Below are positions 15,657-23,942 of a DNA stretch of 36,548 nt, piece by piece (position 1 is the first letter of the stretch; every line of letters starts with the position of its first letter). A program made the translations under genes and the position numbers. A model generated the notes under the pieces. The model was not told the DNA's origin and searched no databases. It saw only the letters and a program-made list of their open reading frames with translations. This DNA is from Verrucomicrobiaceae bacterium (GTDB lineage: Bacteria; Verrucomicrobiota; Verrucomicrobiia; Verrucomicrobiales; Verrucomicrobiaceae): positions 1 through 36,548 of the forward strand of contig JAEUHK010000114.1 in NCBI GenBank assembly GCA_016795465.1, written 5' to 3'.

Positions 15657-16806
15657 TTTCCACGTCATGGCGAAGCCTTCGGGCTCGAAGTGCAATCTGG
15701 ACTGCAAGTATTGCTTCTACCTCGAAAAGGAAGGTCTGTATCCGCGGGGAAGCCATCGCATGACGGATGAAGCGCTGGATACTTTCGTGAAGGCTCAGAT
15801 CAACGCCCAGCCGGAGGGCGCGGAGGTGCTCTTCGCGTGGCAGGGTGGTGAACCGACGCTCATGGGCGTGGAGTTTTTTGAGAAGGCCGTGGCGCTGCAA
15901 AAGCAGCACGGTGCCGGTCGCCGCATCGCGAATGCGTTTCAAACCAACGGCGTGCTGCTCGATGATGCGTGGGGAGCCTTTTTGAAGCGGGAGAACTTCC
16001 TCGTAGGCCTCAGCATCGACGGGCCGCGTGAGCTTCATGACCTCTACCGCGTGGACAAGGGCGGCCGGCCGACCTTTGACAAGGTCGTGCGTGGTCTCGG
16101 CGTGCTGCAAAAGCATGGCGTGACCTTCAACACGCTCACCGTCGTGCATCGCGAAAGCGCCCGCAGGCCGATGGAGGTCTATGAGTTTCTCAAAAGCGTC
16201 GGCTCTACGCACTTGCAGTTCATTCCGCTCGTCGATCGTGTGGGTGACGGCGAGGCCGTGAGTGAGGCGAGCGTGCTGGCGGAGGATTACGGCACCTTTT
16301 TGACCACGATCTGGGATCACTGGCTGCGCCACGATGTCGGGCGTGTGTTTGTGCAGCTCTTTGATGTCATGCTCGGTGTGTGGATGGGGCAACCGGCCGG
16401 TTTGTGCCTCTTCCGCGAGACCTGCGGTGATGCCGTGGCACTGGAGCACAACGGAGATGTCTATTCCTGCGATCACTTCGTCACGCCGCGTCATCGACTC
16501 GGCAATCTGCTCGATCAAAGCCTCGGCGATCTCGTGCGCGGTCCGCAGCAGCGCGAGTTCGGCCAAAGCAAGGCCAGCGCGCTGCCGCGTTACTGCCAGG
16601 AGTGCGAGGTACGCTTCGCCTGCCACGGCGAGTGCCCGAAAAACCGCTTCCTCCACACGCCCGATGGCGAACCCGGTCTCAACTACCTCTGCGCCGGCTA
16701 CAAACGCTTCTTCACCCACGCCAATCCCGGCCTCCGCGGCATGGCCTGGCTCGCCATGAACCAGCAATCACCCGCGAAGATCATGGATGTGATGGCGGAG
16801 GGCTAG
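15643..16806 (+). CDS. anaerobic sulfatase-maturating enzyme (radical SAM, SPASM)
   Basis: 387 residues from ATG 15643; upstream TTG 15577 would encode repeat sequence and is rejected. The radical-SAM core starts with CNLDCKYC (Cys17, 21, 24 bind the SAM-cleaving [4Fe-4S] cluster), followed by WQGGEPTLMG and LSIDGP. The C-terminal SPASM part holds the auxiliary-cluster cysteines (CLFRETCGD, NGDVYSCDHFV, CQECEVRFACHGECPKNRF, YLCAGYKRFF). This pattern is characteristic of anSME, which oxidises the Cys or Ser of a sulfatase CxPxR motif to formylglycine without oxygen. It lies 70 bases after a Cys-type sulfatase, so that protein is the probable substrate, though one maturase often serves many sulfatases. 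The start lies in an inverted repeat. Cytoplasmic. Confidence 0.93.
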   Translation: MNQEPFHVMAKPSGSKCNLDCKYCFYLEKEGLYPRGSHRMTDEALDTFVKAQINAQPEGAEVLFAWQGGEPTLMGVEFFEKAVALQKQHGAGRRIANAFQTNGVLLDDAWGAFLKRENFLVGLSIDGPRELHDLYRVDKGGRPTFDKVVRGLGVLQKHGVTFNTLTVVHRESARRPMEVYEFLKSVGSTHLQFIPLVDRVGDGEAVSEASVLAEDYGTFLTTIWDHWLRHDVGRVFVQLFDVMLGVWMGQPAGLCLFRETCGDAVALEHNGDVYSCDHFVTPRHRLGNLLDQSLGDLVRGPQQREFGQSKASALPRYCQECEVRFACHGECPKNRFLHTPDGEPGLNYLCAGYKRFFTHANPGLRGMAWLAMNQQSPAKIMDVMAEG

Positions 16807-16807
16807 C

Positions 16808-18085
16808 TCACAACGCCGCCCAGTGTTCGCGATACTCGCGGCGGAGCAGTTTGGAGGCATCAACATTGCCGGTGAACTGCTCTTTGGCCGGATCCAAGAC
16901 CAACGCACTGCGTGTCCGTGCCGCGATGTTGCCGAGATGACACAGGGCGGTGCTGAGGTGGTTGATGGTAATGTCGGCATTGAGTTTCGCACCGGTGCGG
17001 ATGGCGTCGAAGAAGTTCGCGTGATGCGCGGCGAGGTCCGGGCCGGTGCCTGCAAGCTCCTCGATGAGCTTGTTCTTCTCGCCGTAGATCTGCCACGAGC
17101 CTTTGGCCTTGCCGCCGATGACCATGCCCTTCGTGCCATACCACGCGCAGCCGTTTTCGTGACCTTCCTGCACGTAGGGGCTCCAATCGCGCTGCTCGTA
17201 GATGAGCTGCTTCGTTTTGCCCGCGATGTCATACTCGAAGGCGCAGTAGAGCGTGTCCGGCCACTCCTGGTCGTCGTCAAAGAAGAGCTTTGAGCCCTGG
17301 CCGATGATGCGGTTCGGGTGCTGCTCCACGCCGAGGCCCCAGCGGGCGATGTCGATGTCGTGCACGCCGTCGTTTCCGAAGTCACCGGCACCGAAATGGT
17401 GGAACCAGCGCCAGTGCGCGGGATGGTAGGTCTTCTTGAACGGCACCTTCGGCACCGGACCGAGCCACAGGTCGTAATCGAGCTCCGGCGGCGGTTCGCT
17501 GTCCGGCTGATGGCCGTGATTTTTGCGAAGCTGGCTGTTCCAGGCCTTTGCGACCAAAATCTCGCCAATGATGCCGCTGCGCAGTTTTTCGATGATCGCG
17601 GCCACGGAGGCCGTGCTGCGGCTTTGGGTGCCCACCTGCATGCAAACCTTGTTTTGCGCCGCCGCCTCGATCATGAGCCGTCCTTCACGCAAATTGTGCG
17701 AGCAGGGTTTTTCGACGTAAACGTGCTTTCCGGCCTGCGCGGCCAAAATCGCGCCCGGAGCATGCCAATGGTCCGGCGTGGCCATCAGCACGGCCTGCAC
17801 CGTTTTGTCCTCAAACACCCGGCGCATATCCGTGACGACCTTCGGCGACTGCCCTGTGAGTTCTTGAACGAGCTTCGCGCCTGCTTCGGCCCGTTTCGAG
17901 TCCGCATCGCAGACGAAGGAGAAAATCACGTCATCACGCTGGCACATCGTCTTGATGTGATTCGTGCCCATGCCGCCCGGCCCGATGAAGGCGAGGTTGA
18001 TCTTGTCAGGCTTGTTCGCCGCCTTCAGCAACGAGGGTGCGGCAAGCGTGGCGAGAGCAAAACGGCGTCGGGAAAGCGTGTGCAT
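16808..18085 (-). CDS. Gfo/Idh/MocA family oxidoreductase with Tat-type leader
   Basis: 425 residues. The leader LSRRRFALATLAAPSLLKA suggests Tat export. The Rossmann fold follows (INLAFIGPGGMGTNH, ~30-44), then TPDHWHAPGAILAAQAGKHVYVEKPCSHN with the EKP motif of the family (~125), and a C-terminal alpha/beta domain (GAGDFGNDGVHDIDIARWGLG). These NAD(P)-dependent enzymes oxidise or reduce sugars, inositols and sugar acids, or open glycosidic bonds by an oxidative route. Exported copies are numerous in Verrucomicrobia and Planctomycetes, and their substrates are mostly unknown. It is the last of three closely spaced minus-strand genes (40 bases after the serine hydrolase) and meets the maturase gene tail-to-tail with one base between. 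Confidence 0.92.
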   Translation of the reverse strand: MHTLSRRRFALATLAAPSLLKAANKPDKINLAFIGPGGMGTNHIKTMCQRDDVIFSFVCDADSKRAEAGAKLVQELTGQSPKVVTDMRRVFEDKTVQAVLMATPDHWHAPGAILAAQAGKHVYVEKPCSHNLREGRLMIEAAAQNKVCMQVGTQSRSTASVAAIIEKLRSGIIGEILVAKAWNSQLRKNHGHQPDSEPPPELDYDLWLGPVPKVPFKKTYHPAHWRWFHHFGAGDFGNDGVHDIDIARWGLGVEQHPNRIIGQGSKLFFDDDQEWPDTLYCAFEYDIAGKTKQLIYEQRDWSPYVQEGHENGCAWYGTKGMVIGGKAKGSWQIYGEKNKLIEELAGTGPDLAAHHANFFDAIRTGAKLNADITINHLSTALCHLGNIAARTRSALVLDPAKEQFTGNVDASKLLRREYREHWAAL

Positions 18086-18125
18086 GGCCCGGAACCTACG
18101 GCGCGAGGCGCGTGGTTCTTGGAAC

Positions 18126-19202
18126 TCAGCCCGAGATCAAGTCAGACACCGGATAGAGGATCAATTCGCCCGAGACATTCTTCGGCAGCGCGGTGAGCAG
18201 CACGAAGCTCGTGTCCGTCGCCGGATCAGCCCATGCGAGCGTGCCGGTGGAGCCGCTGTGGCCGAAGGTGCGGGCGGAGCAGCCTTGGCCCAGGCCGGCA
18301 GGGCCAACCATGAAGCCGATGCTGCGATGCGCTTCGAGTTTGGGTGTGTGATCGGTGATCATGAGCCGTGCGGTGGTCTCATGGTGCACTTTGCCATCGG
18401 GATGCATGAAGCTGCGCAGAAACGTCGCGATGTCCGCCGCGGTGCTGTGAGCACCGCCCCACGGCGCGGCGAGGTTTCGCCAGTAATCGCTGTTCCAGTC
18501 CCACTCGCGGGCTTTTGGATCGCCGCCGCCGGCTTCGGGAGCGGCGTGCTCGGTTTGCATCGGCACCATGTCGGCCTTGGCGAAGGCTCCGAGGCCCAAA
18601 ACGGTGCGTTTCATGCCCAGCGGCGCGAAAACATGCTCCTGCAAAAACTTCGGCAGCGGCGTCTTCGTCACTCGCTCGACGATTTCAGCCGCGAGGAGGA
18701 TGCCCATGCTTTGATAATGATACTGCGTGCCCGGCGCAAAGAGCAGCGGCGTGCGCACCGCGCCCTTCACAAAGTCAGCTAGCGGAGCGTGGCGTGCCCG
18801 CAGTGCGTTGTTGTCCTCAAGCTGGTCCGGCAGGCCGGAGGTGTGCGTGAGCAGTTGCTCGATGGTAATTTCTTTTCGAGCGCCTTCGTTGAACTCCGGC
18901 AAAACCTTCGCCGCGGCGTCGGAGAGCCTCACCTCGCGCCGATCCACCAAAACCATCACGGCTGCGGCTGTGAGCGGTTTTGTGATGGAGCCGAGCAGGA
19001 ACATCGAATCCGGGTTCGCTTTGCCAAAGGCTTTCTGCGTCACTTCGGAGCCTTTTTGCACATGCAGCACGGCGTGATGCAGCGTTCCGTTGTCGATTTG
19101 CGTCTGGATGAGCTGGAAAGCGTTTTGCATGGCTAAGTTGCTGGCACGCGCCGGAGTCGCGAGCGCAGCCAAAGAGAGGGCAAGGGTGTCGCGGCGGGTC
19201 AT
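18126..19202 (-). CDS. exported serine hydrolase of the beta-lactamase/class C family
   Basis: 358 residues. MTRRDTLALSLAALATPARA is a signal peptide, possibly Tat. The penicillin-binding/beta-lactamase fold shows S72-I-T-K75 (nucleophile and general base), Y163-Q-S165 as the YxN/YxS element, and H315-S-G317 in the KTG position. Family members are esterases, D-aminopeptidases, PBP4*-like enzymes and class C-like hydrolases; HSG in place of KTG points to an esterase or peptidase rather than a true beta-lactamase. Periplasmic. The gene lies 51 bases after the DUF1549/DUF1553 gene and 40 before the oxidoreductase on the same strand, so an operon is likely. Confidence 0.9.
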   Translation of the reverse strand: MTRRDTLALSLAALATPARASNLAMQNAFQLIQTQIDNGTLHHAVLHVQKGSEVTQKAFGKANPDSMFLLGSITKPLTAAAVMVLVDRREVRLSDAAAKVLPEFNEGARKEITIEQLLTHTSGLPDQLEDNNALRARHAPLADFVKGAVRTPLLFAPGTQYHYQSMGILLAAEIVERVTKTPLPKFLQEHVFAPLGMKRTVLGLGAFAKADMVPMQTEHAAPEAGGGDPKAREWDWNSDYWRNLAAPWGGAHSTAADIATFLRSFMHPDGKVHHETTARLMITDHTPKLEAHRSIGFMVGPAGLGQGCSARTFGHSGSTGTLAWADPATDTSFVLLTALPKNVSGELILYPVSDLISG

Positions 19203-19253
19203 GGCGAATGGCGAACTGGAGCCGAGGAATTGCCGTCGCAGCTCTTTCGTTGC

Positions 19254-21443
19254 TCAATGATTAAACAAGAACTCCTTCGTGTTCAGCAGCGCCCAGAGCA
19301 GGTCTTCGTAGCCGTTGCGTTTGGCGCGTTGGGAGTCGAGGGGCTTGCCGGTGGCGTCGATGCGGGGCTTGAGGAGGTGGGTTTCGGCGATTTGGACTTC
19401 GTCGGCGGTGGGTTCGCGGGAGAAGGCGGCGAGGTAAAGCTCGCGGATGCGTTTGGGCTCGGGCATCTCGGCTTTGGTGAGTTGCTCGGCTCGGCCGCCA
19501 CTGGCGGTGAGCTTGGCTTTGACGTCGCTCGCATTCATGAGGTGCAGGCTTTGGGCGAGGCTGGCGGAGGAGACGCGTTCGCATTCGCAGACGCTGGTGT
19601 TGTCGGGTCGGCCGAAGACTTTGAGGAAGGGCGAGGCGCGGGTGTAGCTGTTGTCGGGGAGTGAGATGGCGCGGGTGCCGGGTGGGAGGTCGGCGAAGTC
19701 GGTTTTCGAGGCGGTGACCATGTCGATGCTGTCGAGCAGGACCTCGGCGGTGAGGCGTTTCGGGTAGAAGTGGGAGAAGGCCTGGCGGTCGATGGCGTTG
19801 TGCTCGTTCGGCATGGCGCTGAGCTGGTAGGTGTGGCTCTGCGCGATGACGCGGACGAGGGATTTGAGGTCGAAGTTGGTGTCGGTGAAGTGTTTTGCCA
19901 AAGCGTCGAGCAGTTCGGGATTCGTCGGCGGATTGGTGTCGCGGAGGTCGTCCTCGGGCTCGATGAGGCCGCGTTTGAAGAAGTGCTTCCAGTAACGGTT
20001 CACGAGTGCTTTGGCGAAGAACGGATTTTTCTTCTGCGCCATCCAATCGGCGAGCGCGAGACGTGGATCGTCATCGGGCGCGATGTCGAGCGGTGGCTCG
20101 CCGAGGCCGGCGGGCTTTAGCATGACGCGCGTTTTGCGATGCTCGGTCTGTGCGGTGCCGCGCTTGTGGAAGATGAGGTCCTCACCGGCGATGGCAGTCG
20201 GTTTGCGACCGATCTGGCTGAAGAAAGCGGCCATGTGATAGTACTCGGCCTGCGTCCAGCGCTCAAAGGGATGGTGATGGCACTGCGCACACTGCATGCG
20301 CACCCCGAGGAAGAGCTGCGCGACGTCCTCGACCTGTGTGGTGGGTTCTTTGACGCGTTTGTACCATGCGACGGGTGGATTGGAAACGATGGTGCCGGTG
20401 CTGGCGAGGATCTGGCGGACGAGTTGGTCGTAAGGCGTGTTCGCGAGGAGGTTGTCGCGCATCCAGGCGTGGAAGGCGAAGTTCGCGGTGATGTCGGCGG
20501 CCTCGGTGCGCTGGTTTTTGAGCAGCGCGGTCCATTTGTTCGCAAAGTAGTCGGCGTAGTCGGGAGAGTTGATGAGCGCCTCGATGGCGCGGTCGCGTTT
20601 GTTGGGCGATTTGTCGGCGAGGAAGGCCTTGGTTTCTTCCATCGTTGGCAAACGGCCGCCGATGTCGAGCGAGACGCGGCGGAGGAAGGTGCTGTCGTCG
20701 CAGATGGGCGAGGGCGGGATGCCGATCTGCTTCAAATTGGCGAAGACATGCTGATCGATGAAGTTTTTCACCGGCGGCAGCGACTCGACGGGCGCGCCGA
20801 GCGGGATGGAGACGCTGCACACGCTCACCTTGCCGCCGAAGCGCACCATGACGGCCACATTGCCCGGCAGGTCGAGCGTGTTCACGAGGCCGCTGTCAGT
20901 CGCGGAGGCCATGGCGGTGTCGTTGGCCTCAAACAGCGCGAACTTGGTCACATCGCGGCTGCTGCCGTCGGAGTAGCGAGCGGTGACTTTGAGCTGCTGC
21001 GCGGTTTTCGGCTTCAAGGTGATGCGCGAGGGCTCGACGGCGATTTCTTTGAGCACGGGCTCGTTCGGCTGCGTGTAGGGCATGCCTTCGGCGATCCAGC
21101 GCACGAGTGTCTGATAAAACTCGGAGCCGGGTTCGAGGTGCTTGCCGCCCGTGTGCGGCACGATGGCGGCGCCTTTGGTGATGAGCAGGCTTTCCTCCGG
21201 TGCCGGCGGGAACACACGACGGCCTTTGCCCTGCTTCACGATGGCCTCGTAGTCCTCCTCCGGCTCGAAACCGAGCACGCTGAGGCGAAAGCCGCGCTGG
21301 CCAGTAACAGCCTTTGCATGGCAAGCACCCGCATTGCAGCCGGTCTTCGTCAAAATAGGCTGGATGTCCCGCACGAAGCTCAAAGGCTCCGCAGCGAGAC
21401 TGGCCGTGGCGATGCAGCAGAGGAGGAGGATTTTCCGAAGCAT
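19254..21443 (-). CDS. DUF1549/DUF1553 protein with Big-type domain and cytochrome-like cysteines
   Basis: 729 residues, with a signal peptide (MLRKILLLCCIATASLAAEP). The N-terminal module (20-140) has IQPILTKTGCNAGACHAKA with a C-x4-CH variant of a heme site (Cys36, Cys41, His42) and LLITKGAAIVPHTGGKHLEPGS. A bacterial Ig-like (Big2-type) domain follows (~145-215, with TARYSDGSSRDVTKFALFEAND). DUF1549 spans ~225-435, including RVSLDIGGRLPT and MQCAQCHHHPFERW, a regular CxxCH. DUF1553 spans ~455-715 (VNRYWKHFFKRGLIEPEDDLRDTNPPTNPELLDAL). Such proteins are a hallmark of Planctomycetes/Verrucomicrobia; suggested roles are c-type cytochrome-linked, carbohydrate-related oxidations, but none is firmly assigned. 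It is first in a three-gene cluster. The usual DUF1501 partner is not adjacent. Confidence 0.92.
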   Translation of the reverse strand: MLRKILLLCCIATASLAAEPLSFVRDIQPILTKTGCNAGACHAKAVTGQRGFRLSVLGFEPEEDYEAIVKQGKGRRVFPPAPEESLLITKGAAIVPHTGGKHLEPGSEFYQTLVRWIAEGMPYTQPNEPVLKEIAVEPSRITLKPKTAQQLKVTARYSDGSSRDVTKFALFEANDTAMASATDSGLVNTLDLPGNVAVMVRFGGKVSVCSVSIPLGAPVESLPPVKNFIDQHVFANLKQIGIPPSPICDDSTFLRRVSLDIGGRLPTMEETKAFLADKSPNKRDRAIEALINSPDYADYFANKWTALLKNQRTEAADITANFAFHAWMRDNLLANTPYDQLVRQILASTGTIVSNPPVAWYKRVKEPTTQVEDVAQLFLGVRMQCAQCHHHPFERWTQAEYYHMAAFFSQIGRKPTAIAGEDLIFHKRGTAQTEHRKTRVMLKPAGLGEPPLDIAPDDDPRLALADWMAQKKNPFFAKALVNRYWKHFFKRGLIEPEDDLRDTNPPTNPELLDALAKHFTDTNFDLKSLVRVIAQSHTYQLSAMPNEHNAIDRQAFSHFYPKRLTAEVLLDSIDMVTASKTDFADLPPGTRAISLPDNSYTRASPFLKVFGRPDNTSVCECERVSSASLAQSLHLMNASDVKAKLTASGGRAEQLTKAEMPEPKRIRELYLAAFSREPTADEVQIAETHLLKPRIDATGKPLDSQRAKRNGYEDLLWALLNTKEFLFNH

Positions 21444-21519
21444 GATGGAAACCTACGCGGTGACGCGGCGGTTTTTGGCAGAGGAATGCGCGAGATGTAA
21501 ATGGCCGCGACAGTCTTTG

Positions 21520-21591
21520 AACCGCTGATAAGACGCTAATTTGACGCTGATGTCTGATCATTAGCGTCTAATTAGCGTCACATTAGCGGTT
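21520..21591. repeat. long inverted repeat built from GACGCTAAT-type words
   Basis: The left arm (21520-21552) and right arm (21559-21591) are 33 bases each, complementary at 28 positions, with two of the five mismatches being G-U, around a TCTGAT loop. Each arm is a run of related words (aACCGCTgAT, GACGCTAAT, GACGCTgAT). It lies mid-gap between divergent genes, 77 bases from one start and 91 from the other. Further right, 21632-21656 carries TTTGCG words in tandem, resembling one arm of a similar element without a partner. Confidence 0.65.
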
Positions 21592-21681
21592 AAATGCATT
21601 GAAGGCCGGCGAGCTTCATGGATGACCATTTTTTGCGCTTCTTTGCGTTCTTTGGCGGCCAACCATCGTCTTTGTTTTTTT

Positions 21682-22935
21682 ATGAAATTCCGTCTTCTCG
21701 CCCTGCTGCTCGCGCTTTGCCTTCCGACTCTGCTCTTCGGCTGGGGGCAGCCGCATCATGCGATCACGAGGGCGGCGTTGGAGACTTTGCCGGGGTGGCA
21801 GAAGGAGTTGTTGGGAGACGAGCTGAAGGCGCTGGGGGATGCGCATTGCATGATCCCGGACAATGTTTACTCCGACAAGGCGAACGCGAAGTATGCGGCG
21901 ATGGATTCGCGGCAGGGGGAGGTGTATTTGCAGGTGCTGCATCTGCCGACGGTGCAGACGGAATACCTGGAGGTGATGACCTACTTCATGGAGCGGGCGG
22001 TGATGGCGCTGCGCGAGGGGCGCACGGGCGACGCGGCGCGGTTCATGGGGACGATGTGCCATCAAATCGAAGACTACGGCAGCCCTTCGCACACGATGCC
22101 GGGGGACAATCAATTCACACTGCTGCAGCAGTTCCTCCCGCCGAGCGACGGCATGAAGGACAAGCTCATGCACGGCCCGGTCGAGAATGGCGACTTCACG
22201 GTGAGCCTCGCGGGCTATCAGCCGCGACTGCTGGGCACGAGCGTGAATGAAGCGGCGTGGCGGCTGATGCATCGCGTGCATGAGGGCATCGTGAATGCCC
22301 GCTCGACGACGATTCCGATCATGCAGGCGCTCTCTGCGGACGATGCGGAGGCCGTGACGAAGCATCAAATGCGTGCGGCGGTGGTCGATGCACAAATCGT
22401 GGCGGATGCGATGCACACGATCCTGTGTCTCGGCACTCAAAAAGTGCCTGAAATGCCCGCCGTCGTGCCCATCGACACGTTTTGGCCCTTGGAGGCGGAG
22501 AAGCTGCACTACCCGCAGACGCAGTTTTTTAGCTCGCCGTATTGGGGACATCCGCGAGTCAGCTCAATCTTGGCGGGAGGCACCAAAGCGGTGCCGCTGA
22601 AGCTCAAACTCGACTCGGGCGAAAAGGAATTCGCGCACGGCATCAGCGCGGGCATGGGCAAGCCGTTGACCTTTGTGCTGCCAAAGGGCGTGTTTCGTCG
22701 CTTCACGGTGCTCGCGGGTCTGCATCCAGAGCTAGGGGCGAAAGGTCGCGTTGAATTCACGATCAACGCCGATGGCAAGGCGCTGAAGACGATCACGCTG
22801 AATGGAACCGATGCGGCGCAGAGGCTGGAGTGCGAGGTGAGCGGCGTTTCGCAGCTCCAACTCATGCTCACCGGCCGCGGACTTGATTCCAAGAGCAACT
22901 ACGCGATCTGGGCGGAGCCGGAGCTGGTGAAGTGA
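21682..22935 (+). CDS. S1/P1-nuclease / zinc phospholipase C-like protein fused to NPCBM domain
   Basis: 417 residues from ATG 21682; upstream frame 21622 would precede the signal peptide with repeat-derived sequence. The signal peptide (MKFRLLALLLALCLPTLLFG) should be cut before W21-GQPHH: in S1/P1 nucleases the mature enzyme begins Trp1...His6, whose amino group and His6 bind zinc, and here W21/H26 have exactly that spacing. D60 and the motif H127-x3-D131-x5-H137 also match the trinuclear zinc site of this superfamily. Residues ~285-417 match an NPCBM carbohydrate-binding-like module (FAHGISAGMG, F-R-R-F-T-V-L-A-G-L-H, VEFTINADGKALKT, LQLMLTGRG, YAIWAEPEL). Substrate is open: nucleic acid or phospholipid by fold, with carbohydrate docking by the module. 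Secreted or periplasmic. Confidence 0.8.
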   Translation: MKFRLLALLLALCLPTLLFGWGQPHHAITRAALETLPGWQKELLGDELKALGDAHCMIPDNVYSDKANAKYAAMDSRQGEVYLQVLHLPTVQTEYLEVMTYFMERAVMALREGRTGDAARFMGTMCHQIEDYGSPSHTMPGDNQFTLLQQFLPPSDGMKDKLMHGPVENGDFTVSLAGYQPRLLGTSVNEAAWRLMHRVHEGIVNARSTTIPIMQALSADDAEAVTKHQMRAAVVDAQIVADAMHTILCLGTQKVPEMPAVVPIDTFWPLEAEKLHYPQTQFFSSPYWGHPRVSSILAGGTKAVPLKLKLDSGEKEFAHGISAGMGKPLTFVLPKGVFRRFTVLAGLHPELGAKGRVEFTINADGKALKTITLNGTDAAQRLECEVSGVSQLQLMLTGRGLDSKSNYAIWAEPELVK

Positions 22936-22978
22936 GCGGCGGCGATGAAAACAGGCCGCGGCATGCGTTTGGTTGCTC

Positions 22979-23902
22979 ATGACCACCAGCCGCCGCTCAT
23001 TCATCGCCACCACGCTTGCCGCCGCTTGCTCGAAACTGACCGCTCAGGAGGCCGTGGAGCCGGTGATCGATATTCACCAGCACATGAATTACCACCTGCG
23101 CAGCGACGAGCATCTGCTGCTGCATCAAAAGGCGATGGGCGTGACGAAGTCGATCATTCTGCCTGGCGGCACTTATGTGAACCGGCCTTCGACGCACAAC
23201 GGCAAGTCGAACGGTCTCGCGGCGAAATGCGTGGGCACGGCCTGGGCACGCGATTTTGCGCAGGCGCATCCCGATGCCTACCTGTGGGCCTGCAACGAGG
23301 TGACGGACCTCGACTCCGCCCCTTCGGAGCTGGAGCATTGGCTGAAACAGGGTGCGTGCATGATCGCCGAGCAAAAGTTCATGGTGGAGTGCGATTCAGC
23401 AGCAAGCCAGAAGCTCTACGAACTGGCGGCGGCCTACAACGTGCCCATTTTGCTGCACTTCCAGCACCAGACTTACAACCTGGGCTACGACCGTTTTCAC
23501 GCGATGCTGGCCAAGCATCCCAAAACGAACTTCATCGGCCATGCGCAAGCCTTTTGGGGCAACATCGACAAGAACCACGATCAGAAGGTGAACTACCCGA
23601 AGGGCAAGGTGACGCCCGGCGGCCTCACGGACCGCTATCTGGCTGATTACCCGAACATGTTCGCGGACATGTCGGCCGGCAGCGGGCTGCTGGCGCTGAC
23701 TCGCGATGAGGAGCACACACGCGGCTTCTTTGACCGGCATCAGGACAAAATCCTCTACGGCAGCGATTGTGCGGATCATCTGGGCCGCGGGCCCGGCTGC
23801 CAAGGCGCGGCCACGCTGTCGGCGATCCGCAAGCTGGCCTCCAGCAAGGTCGTGGAGCGGAAAATCCTCTTTGAGAACTCGAAGAAACTCTTCCGGCTGT
23901 GA
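22979..23902 (+). CDS. exported amidohydrolase_2-type metal-dependent hydrolase
   Basis: 307 residues from ATG 22979 (a TTG two codons earlier is in frame). Leader TSRRSFIATTLAAACSKLTA has a twin-arginine pattern and a Cys at the end of the hydrophobic stretch, so Tat export, possibly with a lipid anchor, is likely. The TIM-barrel amidohydrolase_2 pattern is present: PVIDIHQHMNYH (first strand HxH metal site), ILLHFQHQ (His), FIGHAQAFWG (His) and KILYGSDCADH (catalytic Asp after strand 8). Relatives include decarboxylases and lactonases of the ACMSD/LigI type; the reaction here is unknown. It follows the previous gene by 43 bases and may be co-transcribed. A strong hairpin follows the stop. 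Confidence 0.85.
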   Translation: MTTSRRSFIATTLAAACSKLTAQEAVEPVIDIHQHMNYHLRSDEHLLLHQKAMGVTKSIILPGGTYVNRPSTHNGKSNGLAAKCVGTAWARDFAQAHPDAYLWACNEVTDLDSAPSELEHWLKQGACMIAEQKFMVECDSAASQKLYELAAAYNVPILLHFQHQTYNLGYDRFHAMLAKHPKTNFIGHAQAFWGNIDKNHDQKVNYPKGKVTPGGLTDRYLADYPNMFADMSAGSGLLALTRDEEHTRGFFDRHQDKILYGSDCADHLGRGPGCQGAATLSAIRKLASSKVVERKILFENSKKLFRL

Positions 23903-23913
23903 GGCACGGAGCT

Positions 23914-23934
23914 GAACAGGTTGAAAACCTGTTC
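23914..23934. terminator. hairpin between convergent genes, likely bidirectional terminator
   Basis: GAACAGGTT-GAA-AACCTGTTC is a perfect 9-bp stem with a three-base loop, lying 12 bases after the amidohydrolase stop and 9 bases from the def stop on the other strand. A T-rich CACTTTCTTC follows on the plus side. It can serve both genes. Confidence 0.6.
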
Positions 23935-23942
23935 CACTTTCT

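Noticed and set aside
14433..16767. Long minus-strand frames opposite the sulfatase and maturase
   Set aside because: Shadows with biased composition; the plus-strand genes have complete catalytic motifs.
18126..19202. True beta-lactamase (antibiotic resistance)
   Set aside because: YxS and HSG in place of YxN and KTG, and the genomic context, fit the wider serine hydrolase family; no resistance role can be claimed.
20139..21500. 453-codon plus-strand frame opposite the DUF1549/DUF1553 gene
   Set aside because: Val/Gly/Glu-rich antisense shadow that runs out through the signal peptide of the real gene; no domain recognisable.
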